A model generated the notes under the pieces. That model worked only from the letters and a program-made list of their open reading frames with translations. It was not told the origin of the DNA and ran no database searches. This document shows, piece after piece, positions 1 through 9,341 of a stretch of DNA of 64,000 nucleotides; position 1 is the first letter of the stretch, and each line of letters begins with the position of its first letter. Source of the DNA: Hemileia vastatrix (lineage: Eukaryota > Basidiomycota > Pucciniomycetes > Pucciniales > Zaghouaniaceae); the NCBI GenBank assembly GCA_030280995.1, contig JASXTE010000012.1:6023001-6087000 (forward strand), read 5' to 3'. The position numbers and the translations under genes were made by a program.

Positions 1-780
1 CATCCCCTGATGTATACATAAGTGAAATTAATGATTAAATACAATATATGCCATTATAATATCTTATATACACACATATATCCACCTTTTATAAGTCTTA
101 TATTAAGTTGGAATATGTTAGGGTAATCTTAAAAACCTTAAACATAAGGCTAAATAATTTTTAAGTAGACTTGAAGCTGTTGTTTTCATTGTTTTATGGA
201 AAAAATAAGAAATTCACTTTAAATCACTTAAAAGTTGAATATATGCACTATAAATTTAATAATATTGAAAATTCTCCTTGACAGATCAATTTGTCTTAAT
301 TAAAACTATTGTTTTGGCTATTCAAATGCATAAAAATAACATTTTTTGAATTTGATGTTTTTTATTCTAGAAATGGCTTCTGTGTACTTGCCACATACCT
401 CCTGTGTTTGTCTCACATGAATAGCTTCATTTTTAGAAAAGTTAGAAATTTCACACTATAATTAACCCACATTGTATTCCCACTATGGGGAAACACACTA
501 AATTAAGTGACTGGCACTTACTTAGTGTTGTAATTTCTTTATTAGTGCATTGACCACATTATATGCACTAATTTCATTAATAACCTAAATATTGGTGCCT
601 ATAATCCACTACCACATTCAAAATTTCCTATTTACTCAAGGATTTACCCATGCAAGCACCTTCCAAGAGACTGCATTCAGCTACCCCACATTTCACATCT
701 TATTTTGGGTTTCTCAATGGTTTCTCAGTCAATATTGGTCATATTTGGATGAGAATCTCATTATTTATTTGGAATAGTTA
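1..780. repeat. Left-edge LTR-like repeat, copy A
   Basis: This stretch matches 63320-64000 in direct orientation over nearly its whole length, by eye at roughly 80 percent identity. Shared blocks include the one around GTTGTTTTCATTGTTTTAT near 180 and the one around AGAAATGGCTTCTGTGTAC near 370. It is cut by the window edge, so its true start is not visible. Where the right copy has CG this copy often has CA or TG, which suggests deamination of methylated CpG. The only open frame (592-777) has no coding character. It is probably part of an LTR, because the right copy begins with a motif shared with the LTR starts at 2511 and 15502. Confidence 0.6.
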
Positions 781-1071
781 GTCCTTTCATTTCTACTGTT
801 GATACCGCTTAATTATTTGTTATATTTAGTATATTTTCTTCCTTATTCAGTCTTTTATTTTAAGAATTACACACATATATTCTCATTTTAGTTATTACTA
901 TAACTTTGATGTGTTAAAACTTGTTATTTATGTATTTTTGTGTGTGATATGATTCTTCTTTTTTTACTGGTTTATCCTTAGGTTGATGGGAATTTTTAAC
1001 TGCTAATTTGAGGCATCATTGGCCAAGTAGAAGTTTGGTAAATCAAGGGGGAAAATTGGGGAATTCATGGG
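781..1071. other. Intergenic, nothing recognised
   Basis: AT-rich sequence between the edge repeat and the old LTR relic. No open frame, structured RNA or clear repeat is visible. Confidence 0.5.
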
Positions 1072-2511
1072 TGTCAGTGTATGCTAGTACTTAAGTATGA
1101 TTTAATAATAAATATTAATCGTCCTACTACTTAATATTAAATGATTTATGGATTAAAACTCAGGGAAATATTAATAACACTCTTATACTCAATTGTTAAC
1201 TCACAATATTTGGATTAGTGCAGACTAGTGGTAGAAAATAGGGTAATAAAATATAGTTATAGCTAATATAAAGATTATATCAATTTATAAAGGCTTTAAA
1301 ATATACTTTTAAATTCTAATAATTTTTTATTAATTTTAATTTGATGTGTAGTAAGTAAGTGATGTCCAATAACCTGCCAAATTCTCCTTTACTTATACCA
1401 AAATCCACTGGAGTGCACAGACCTTCTATCCAGATGATGTCACTGCTATCCCTGGGAGTTACAGCACTGTGAGGGCTCATAACCTCTGCATGGAGTACAC
1501 TTCAAGAAGTTTCAACACCCATACATCCAGTAAGGACCCTCCATCACAATTAATGATATCATACACTCATACCATAAATAGAGAAAACAGATAAAAGCAG
1601 ATACAATAAGGAAAAAGGTAAACTAACTCATCCAAAGAGAATAAAATGAAACAAAAAGCATATAAAGGAACAAAAAATACTTTCCAAGCCCCCAATAAAA
1701 TCCCAAAGCATCTACATTAACCCAGTAATCATAAACCAACCCATAAATCCATGAAAATCCATTAAAGGAAGCAGATTAAGTTGTCCAAACTGGATGTATG
1801 GACCTGAAAATGGTCTATATGCTTGTGTAGGTGTGGTGAGTCCATTAAATATGTCCATAGGACTTTAATTAGAAGAGAAATAAAGCTTATAGGCTATTTA
1901 GAGGGTTAAACTTGTGTGTATACACATATATACATAGTATAACTGTATAATTCACTGAATATGAGGTTTATGCATACATATTAGCTTATGTATGTCTATA
2001 ATTACTTAATATAACTTAAGATAGGTATATTATGACTACATTAGAACCTTAATAAGTATTATGGAGCTATGGATAAGCTTTTTAAATTCATATAAGTGAT
2101 ATAATAGTATAATAAATATACACCACACAATATGGGGGGCGGACTTGCTAGCAAGTCCGCAACCTTGGACCCAAACTCACCACAGATTGAACACACATTG
2201 AGCTATTGACAAAGGAACCATACAATCAGGGATGAACACCACTCAGCAGAACAGTTTTAGGTGGGTGTTCAAGTAGAGTTCAGTATGGGTTTAATATGAG
2301 TTCAGTCTGAGTTCCATCTGAGTTCCATCTGAGTTCAGATTGGGGACTTGCTAGCGAGTCCACCCCCTATATATCATAGTGATATATATAAGCATAATAG
2401 CCATATATATAAGTATTATAACGGCAATTTTAACTTATAAGCTTAATTCAATTAAGGTTTTATTATTTTAAATATAATAACTAAACAGTCCTGGGGATAC
2501 CTAGGCTGAAA
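1072..2511 (-). repeat. Old Gypsy LTR relic, minus orientation
   Basis: The reverse complement of this segment aligns with 15502-15813 plus 19958-20823. Both run from a TTTCRGCCTAGGTATYCCC start to an ACTGACA end. Without the CACTA-like MITE at 2121-2381 it is about 1.18 kb, close to the ~1.18 kb of the right copy without Harb-1. The orientation fits a 3' LTR of the minus-strand Gypsy relic whose integrase lies at 5733-6608. The copies are clearly diverged, so the family is old. No target duplication could be assigned. Confidence 0.6.
2121..2381. mobile_element. CACTA-like MITE, copy C1
   Basis: A 261-bp non-autonomous element. Its right end reads CACTATGATATATAGGGGG on the minus strand and its left end CACCACACAATATGGGGGG on the plus strand. 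It is flanked by a 3-bp ATA duplication (2118-2120 and 2382-2384). An 18-bp palindrome, or a near copy, built on CTTGCTAGCAAG lies just inside each end. The interior has short tandem repeats of the type GAGTTCCATCT. CACTA ends with 3-bp duplications are the hallmark of the CMC/EnSpm superfamily. Sister copies lie at 3462-3689 and 38661-38921. Confidence 0.7.
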
Positions 2512-4279
2512 ATGGGTATAAAAGGAGGGGGTTTTTGGGCTTATATTCTACATTCTTTATCATTACAATTGAAACATATAACTATTACAATTACAATACA
2601 TTTCATTAGCACTATTTAAAGTCTTTGAATAGTGTTTGAATTATTATCTCTATTTTTCTACTAACTATAAATTGAAAACCATTTATCATTAGTGAGATTA
2701 AATTACTGAGACCCTTATATAGAGTTATATTTTAATACTTATTGGATTTGTACTACAGTATTCATATAGGACCCTAAAATCTTCTAGAAGACTTGCTAAT
2801 CAAGCTATTCATGTCTCTGTACTTGAGCTCAGTGTGAAATTTTATGTACAGCCATTGTAAAAATGCCTGCAGTGTAGAAAGACCCTTATAGTTGCCTTGC
2901 TATAGGCAGAATCTACAGGAGTTGGATAAACCTAAGAAAACCCTGTCCCTTTAAGTAAATAAAGAGTTCACAATTAACTAAGCTATAATCTCTACTTGAT
3001 ATGAAATGACCAATAGACTATTTGTTATTAAAGGTGTTGAGATGTTGAAACAGTGTTTTTAATAATGAGGGTGAGAAACACAACAATGAAGCTGTATTTA
3101 GAAAAGTTTATTTAAATGATTGAAAAATATGTTTTTATGAAGCTTTTATTTTATATAATTTAGTAATTAAATTCAGATCACTGGTGATGAGACCTTTAAA
3201 TGGTACCCTATAAGTTAATATATGTTATGATGAGTGAAATTAATAAAATGTTATGTAAAAGTGTTATATTTATAAGGGTATTACAATTTTATGATTTGTT
3301 ATTTAAAATAATAATAATTTTTGATAATATGCGTTGTTGTGGTTGGTGATTAGTTTGTTCTCTTTTTTCCTTTTTTTTTCTAATTTTGAGTCTACAGTCT
3401 TTAAATGCATAGTATGGAACATGCCCTATTTTCCATAACTGGAGCATTCAGGAGCTTGTATCACTATGCAATATAGGGGGTGGACTTGCTAGCAAGTCCT
3501 CAACCTGAACTCATATTAAACCCATACTGAACTCTACTTGAACACCCACCTAAAACTGTTCTTCTGAGTGGTTTTCACCCCTGATTGTATGGTTCCTTTA
3601 TCAATAGCTCAATGTGTGTTCAATCTGTGGTGAGTTTGGGTCCAAGGTTGTGGACTCGCTAGCAAGTCCACCCCCCATATTGTGTAGTGTATGGACTTCT
3701 GGACTCAATTAGAACCTTAAAATACTAATAAAAAATCTAGAAAAAATACAGATAATAGAGCTAATTTTCCTTGATAATCCATTCTAATTTTCATAGTCTG
3801 TGCAGCCCTATTTATCTAGTAAAAATTATCAAAGATAAGTAAATTATGAAAAATCAAAATAACCAAAAATACTTGATAAAATTATTAAAAATTGTAGAAA
3901 AATGGTAAGAATTCCACAAAAATTCCATAGGTTTCATGAGAATCCTGACTTTAGTTTTCATGCATTTTTAGACCTATAATTGCATTTACTGACAATCAAT
4001 TATTTGTTTAATCTTAACTTGTAAAATTAACCCCTTTTAAACCACTTTTAATTCTCATTCTTTTGAATTTAACCATTTTAAAATAGATTGGACATTCCAA
4101 TATCAATAATCATCTCTAATAAATCCTTTTATAATAAGCTTTAGTTCCCCACTAAAATTTAGACTGCCACATCCTCCCTCCAATCAAGAATGTCCCCATT
4201 CTTTAAATTTGCATATTTGATTGAACACATATCCATCCTCTCTTCATCCTATTCAACCAAATACCTTAAGCATTCCTGA
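2512..4279. other. Internal remnant of old Gypsy element, no clear gene
   Basis: This lies between the old LTR relic and the antisense cysteine-cluster fragment. A TATA-like GTATAAAAGG sits at 2515-2524, directly beyond the LTR boundary, and could serve plus-strand transcription toward 4280. Apart from the MITE at 3462-3689, no coding frame is seen. This may be untranslated sequence of the old element. Confidence 0.35.
3462..3689. mobile_element. CACTA-like MITE, copy C2
   Basis: A 228-bp copy with CACTATGCAATATAGGGGG on the left and the complementary CACTACACAATATGGGGGG on the right, flanked by TAT duplications (3459-3461 and 3690-3692). A GGACTTGCTAGCAAGTCC palindrome or near copy lies next to each end. 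The interior is in inverted orientation relative to copy C1, which shows that the family moved rather than being duplicated in place. Confidence 0.75.
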
Positions 4280-4498
4280 ATATTTTCACTTTATTATTAT
4301 TTTAATATCATCATTAATATTTCATCAAATGGCCTTGCTGTCCCATGTGAACTTTGCACCAAATACCAGGTTCCTTGTCTGATTTCTAACCCTGGTCTTC
4401 CTGGAAGAACTGCCTGTGATCTTTGCAGGCTTAAGAAAATCAAGTGTAATCTTTCAATTATACCTTCCAGATATTTAATATTCATTTTTAAGTCTTGA
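4280..4498 (+). pseudogene. Antisense Zn2Cys6-like fragment in old Gypsy relic
   Basis: The plus-strand frame open from 4280 to the TGA at 4496-4498 encodes six cysteines spaced CX2CX6CX12CX2CX6C between 4346 and 4447, including CDLCRLKKIKC. This is the layout and basic second half of fungal Zn2Cys6 (GAL4-type) domains. No in-frame ATG is visible upstream before a TGA at 4277, so the N-terminus is lost or lies in another exon. It lies antisense to, and 3' of, the old Gypsy integrase and before its 3' LTR, which is the same place as the intact cysteine-cluster genes of Chromo-1 and Chromo-2. The identical spacing suggests common origin. Function (DNA binding) is inference. Confidence 0.55.
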
Positions 4499-5732
4499 TG
4501 AACTAACAGATCACATAGGATTCAAAACTCTTCATAAGTATTCATTTTAAAGTCTTAAAGAACTAACAGATCCAAAAATGTAAATCCAAAGTCTTGAAAT
4601 ATTCTTTAAAATTAGCCAGTTTAAAGTCTTGGAGGACTAAAAGCATATCTTGAGATAGAATCCAACAGATATCACACTCCATTAGACCCTGTTCCCTGTG
4701 AAAAATAGCAATAAAGAATATAAAAGAAATAAACTAAAATTATAAAGAAAATTTAAAGTTAAAAATTATTATTATTATTAATTTTTATATTTTATATTTT
4801 ATATTTATATTTTTATTATAATTATTTTTCTTGATATTAATTGTAAGTAGAAAAAATTTGAAATAGAAATTTTATAATTAAAAATTTAAAAAAAATATTT
4901 TTAAAGATGTTATGAAATTTTGAAAATTAAAATTACATATATATAAAAGATGTCTTCCAGCCATTTGATGAGCCAAATACTTTGACATCATACCCACATC
5001 CTAATGCACCTTGATGTGGGATACACAAGAAAATAAATTGAAAATAAACATAAATGATTTTTAAAAAATTTGAAAGAAATAATAAACAAAAATAGAAATG
5101 ATCACTGGGTGGGCTCCCTCCAATTTTTAAAAATGATTGGAGACTACCAGTGATAATTATCTCTGAAAAAATTAATTTTAATAATTTTAAAATGAAAATA
5201 AAATAAAATTCTATCATTAAAATTCAAAAATAAAACTTCATAAATCATAAATAAAAAAAATTCCTCAAGTCCAGCTTCAAATGAGAAAAATTGATTGACA
5301 TCATATTAATCCAGTTTATAGTCTTAGTGGAATTCCTATATAACAAAAGAAAAAGCCAGGAGTCAACTTGAAACAGGGAAACCACAGTAATGAAATGAGG
5401 GGTAATTGTACATAGAACAGCCAGGACATCAATTACCCCCAAACTTTCCAATATTAAATTTAGAAGGCTCCCCTGCAAACACTTCTACCAAAAAAAAAAT
5501 TACATTCCAACACAATTATTTACCATAAAATTTTAACATTTGAATTTAATGATTGTAGTTTTAATGATAGTTTTTAGTTTATACTCTCTTGCAGAGCATA
5601 AATTCTTTAAACAATAGTAATATAGTTTATCTCATTTTGGAGGCATTTTCTTAAAACAATGGTGAGTATTTTATCCTCATTTCAGAGTTAACCTTCATAA
5701 ACAATGTTTGGTAGTTTATCCCCATTTTGGAG
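4499..5732. other. AT-rich remnant between antisense fragment and integrase end
   Basis: A diverged tandem pair around TTAAGTCTTGATGAACTAACAGATC is visible near 4485-4570. The rest is A/T-rich without a credible frame. The longer minus-strand frames (4933-5217 and 5245-5478) lack domain-like composition. Confidence 0.4.
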
Positions 5733-6608
5733 TCATACTTTGGCACACCTAGTGCCCCTCATATAGAACAGCTTGACTTGATCAGCAGCTACCCTCTTCT
5801 TCAAAAAAACTCCATCCAACTCTTCAAATACATATGAACCACCAGATACTTGTTCTCTAACTCTGTAGGGTCCATTCCACCTATCTGCAAACATTCTTCC
5901 CCACTGACTTTCAAACTTTTATTATACACCAAGACCATATTTCCAATTTTCAAAGGATTCCTTAACCTATGATCCAACCTCTTATCCCATTATCTAACTG
6001 ACTGATTCCTAATATTCATCATTTTCAAATATGCCTTTTCTAGAGTTTCTTATTTCTTTTCTAACTGAACCATTCTGGCACATAATAGTTCTTCAGTAGT
6101 TTTGACTGTGTCCCAGTCTACTCCAAGATATGATCCAGCTTCTAAATCAACTGGTAAAACTGCTTTCTGTCCAAAAACTAGTTTGTATGGTGAATATCCA
6201 GTTGTCCTTTTGGAAATGATTCTTTGAGCAAATAAATCTAATGGTAAATATTGCATCCACTTTTCAGCACTTTCTCCACACATTTTAGCTAAAGCATCCT
6301 TGATAACTTTATTCCCTCTTTCTACCATTCCTTCAGCTTCAGGATAATATGGGGTTGCTATCCTAACCTTTGATCCAACTTTTGATATAGCCTCTATAAA
6401 CTCTGTCCCGAATTCAGGACCTTCATCTCTGGCTAAAATAAAGTATTTATATCTTCCCTCCTTGATATGAAAAGCATATAAAATAGCCCTACTAAAAAGA
6501 GTATTTTCACCAGTTGCATGTCCAGGTTCCTTTGGCCTTAAATAAATTCTCCTTTGACATTCTTCAAATGACTGAACGCATTTTTTAACAGTCAGATTCA
6601 TTCCTGTC
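5733..6608 (-). pseudogene. Old Gypsy integrase, 3' part (interrupted by Chromo-1)
   Basis: The minus-strand frame continues the integrase that begins at 15490. The part up to about 6050 holds the second cysteine of the zinc region (EECQRR), core sequence with GPEFGTEF, and TPYYPEAEGMVERGNKVIK with the catalytic glutamate. After a TAA near 6050, a further stretch has the retroviral-type C-terminal features RWNGPYRV, GGSYVFEELDG and a final FYMRG before TGA at 5733-5735. No chromodomain follows. Two defects are visible: a segment between ARD and GPEF is missing, and the first catalytic aspartate appears replaced by tyrosine (AILYAFHI). This is a dead relic. Confidence 0.75.
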
Positions 6609-7379
6609 TGTCACCGGACAACCTACGCACAAGGTCGAGGATGTTCCTGAAAGTGAGATGAGGGATTTAGAAACTTCTTCGAAGCACAGAGGAATGATTC
6701 GAGGAAGTGATTCAAAGGTCACTTGAAGTAAGAGCTACGGGTTCGAGGTATGTTTGAGAAGAATTATAATATAGTTTCAAAGGTAATAGGAATTCTTAAG
6801 ATCTCACGAAGGGTTGGAAGCTCAACAATTAAAGATTTAGGATTTAGAAATGATTATTGAGAAAAATAAAGAAAGATACAATAATAATGATTTAACTTAA
6901 AAGATTTTACCACTATTAAATGTAAATACATTTTATAATTTAATTCTAAGGAATGTCAAACCAAAACCCAACCCTTTTATATCCTTTATTCCTCTTTGCA
7001 TTGACCTCCCTCTCATCGCACCATTCCCATACCACAGACCATTAATAACATACACTTAGACCCTCTTTGCTAATATCCGTCCATGCTCAATTTACCCCTG
7101 TTAATTAATTAACAAACTTTTTAATGAAAACTACTAATGTACTATTACGTTGATCATAGCGCTGTGCATCGCTTATTGAAATTAAGACTAAGACACACTA
7201 TTGAGAGATTGACTAATTTAGATTTAGAGTTTAGGCTAGCGCAGTTGAATAGTAAGTACACAAAGGGGAATCGCAGTTGCTATGGAAAATTGCTTTCTGC
7301 GCTTCGAGTATAGATTTAGAACTCGATATTATTGATTTAATGAGCTGCTTTTGCCTCGAGTGTCACGTGGTGCGTGACA
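6609..7379 (-). repeat. Chromo-1 3' LTR
   Basis: A 771-bp LTR from TGTCACCGG to GTGACA (plus-strand reading). On the minus strand it holds a TATA box (TATAAAAGG, the complement of CCTTTTATA at 6974-6982), followed about 37 bases later by AGAATTAAATTATA, the likely start of the R region. It is 97.8 percent identical to the LTR at 14236-15006. Confidence 0.9.
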
Positions 7380-7448
7380 GATGCCTGGGTATAAGAATTG
7401 CAAGCTCCGTTGAGCTTGAGCCATCTTCTCACACTAGTTTCCCTTTCC

Positions 7449-7461
7449 TCTATATATATCT
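7449..7461 (+). promoter_or_regulatory. TATA-like promoter element of the antisense gene
   Basis: CTCTATATATATC lies about 31-43 bp upstream of the ATG at 7492 and just outside the LTR. It is a plausible core promoter for plus-strand transcription antisense to gag-pol. It is seen by sequence only, and the start site is unknown. Confidence 0.3.
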
Positions 7462-7491
7462 TTTCTTGTTTATTACTTTCCTCATTATATA

Positions 7492-8447
7492 ATGAACTGT
7501 CCTACCCCAACGCCTACGCCTCCACACCCTAAAGCGGATGGGGGAATGGTTACACGACAGTTTTCCCAGGCTTGCACGGCTTGTGAAGAGATGGAATACT
7601 TTTGTGTCGAAAGTACGGCGACTCAAGGCCCTTGCCAGAAATGCGAGTTTTGCCTTTGGCAACAAGTGGCGTGCGATGCATTGATAAAGAACGCAGAGAT
7701 TGGACAACGATTCACCAAGACTAAGTTTTGGGTGATCCCTAAAACAAAAGAGGTGGTCGAAGACATTTGGGATGTCTCGGTTGGAGAAGATCAATCGGTG
7801 GGGGAGAACAATAAGGAACTTGATAACGAGATCACAACCTGGGTAACCCAGGCCACAGGTTCAAAACGGGGTGTTGAAGAAGAGATCGACGAATTGGTGG
7901 AGGAAGATGAGGATGAAGTCCCTGTTCCAAGGCAGACACCCAAAAAACGACGGGTGGTCATTGAAGATGACGAGGAGGAGAAAGAAGCAGAGGTAGAGGT
8001 GGCTCCAAGGTTGTTCTTAGAACCTGACCCCATCTTCAAAGTAAGTTTTATCTGTTGCTTTTTTAGGGATGAGGTTACTGATGAGTTTTTGTTTAGACAT
8101 TGAATGCCATTGTTGAAGACCCAATTGGGGAACCTGCGTCGCTTTTGCCAACTGAGGCAAACCCTCCGGTCATGGGTGGAATTGAAGAACCTGAGGACAC
8201 GCTGGACCAGGTGTGGTCAAAGAAGCCTCGTCAGGGTCGACGAGTTAGGTTCGCAGAAGAGTTGTGTGGGGAGGTCAATACAATTATCGACGCTGCTTCC
8301 TTCGACGTGGCAGAGGAACTGTTGGAGATTGGAGAGGTGGTTCTGGTAGGAGAGGAGGAGGTATTTGAGAAATGCAGGAAGGAGATAAGGGTAATTTTGG
8401 AGAAGATGAAAGGATTGGTTCGAGAAAAATTAAAAGAGAAAATTTGA
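7492..8447 (+). CDS. Antisense Zn2Cys6-like acidic protein of Chromo-1 (two exons)
   Basis: Two exons, 7492-8040 and 8097-8447, joined by a 56-bp intron (GTAAGT...TTTAG), give an uninterrupted 299-aa frame from ATG to TGA. Residues about 28-61 hold six cysteines spaced CX2CX6CX12CX2CX6C, the Zn2Cys6 spacing. The N-terminus is threonine-proline rich. Two acidic runs (around VEEDEDEVP and DDEEEKEAE) flank the basic KKRR, a possible nuclear signal. Exon 2 has KKPRQGRRVRFAEELCGEV and a charged, probably helical C-terminus. It runs opposite to pol and reads away from the 3' LTR. The homologous gene of Chromo-2 is also open, with the same 549-nt exon 1. Function is unknown; DNA binding or regulation of the element is inference. 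Confidence 0.75.
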
Positions 8448-9341
8448 AATGAAAGGGAGAGATGTAAAGAATTAGAAAAGTAGAATTGTCTTTAGTTTTA
8501 TTTTTGTAATATTTTATTTTATTTAAGGTGAATATTATTTTTTTATAAGATTTGGGAGAGAGAGAAAAAAAAATTTTTAAATAAAATTTTGCTTTAGAAT
8601 TTGAAAGAAGAAATTTAAATAAAGAAAGAAAAAAAAGAAGTTATTAATTGAGGAAGTTTAAGTTTAAAAGAAAAATTTATGTAAGAGAAGAGAGAAAAAA
8701 GAAAAAAAATGGTTGGTGATTGAGATAAGTTTGTTGAAATGAAAATTTAATGAAAGAAGAATTTGTTATTTGCGAAAAGTTGTTTATTGATGTTTTAGGA
8801 ATTTTAGATGGTTGAAAAGAGAGAAAAAACAGAATTAGAATATAAAGAGAATTTGAAAAAGAAGAATCATTTGTTCGAAGAATTTTATAAAGAGATTTAG
8901 AGGTTGAAGTTAAGTTTGAGGAAATGGTTGTGTCATTATTCGTACAAGATTTTTATGGTTCAAAGTAGAAAGTTTAAAGAGAGAATAAATTTTAGAAAAG
9001 AGAATTTTAAATTTAAGAAAAGAATGTATTTGAAGAGAAAAAAAAACATTTAGAGAGATTTAAAAGTTTTTTATTTTATTTTATTATTTATGTTTATTCT
9101 ATTTATTTGTTTTTTTTTTAATTTTATTTTATTTTTTAATTTTAATTTTTAATTTTAATTTTGATTTTAATTTTAGTTGGTTTTGGAGAAAATTTTATAG
9201 AAGGAGAAGAAAGAAAAAGAAAGAGAAAAAAAAAGAAAACAAGGATAAGAAATTTAAGAGGTGTTTTAGATTTTAAGAGAAAGAGAAAAAAGAAAGAAAA
9301 GAAGAAAAAAAAAGAAAAGAAAATTTAAAATAAAAGAAATT
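8448..9341. other. Purine-rich spacer between convergent antisense gene and pol
   Basis: About 0.9 kb, with the plus strand made almost entirely of A, G and T and very little C, with many GAGAAAAAA and AAGAAAG runs. No coding frame is seen. The matching spacer in Chromo-2 (44849-45787) shows the mirror pyrimidine bias. It separates two convergent genes and may hold their terminators. Confidence 0.5.

Noticed and set aside
592..777. 61-aa frame in the left-edge repeat
   Set aside because: No homologous frame in the right-edge copy, no domain-like sequence.
7450..7794. Minus-strand frames opposite the antisense gene (7450-7794, 7791-8039; 46117-46652 in Chromo-2)
   Set aside because: Ser-rich mirror of the acidic exon; they lack a start, and the plus-strand gene has splice sites and the cysteine cluster.
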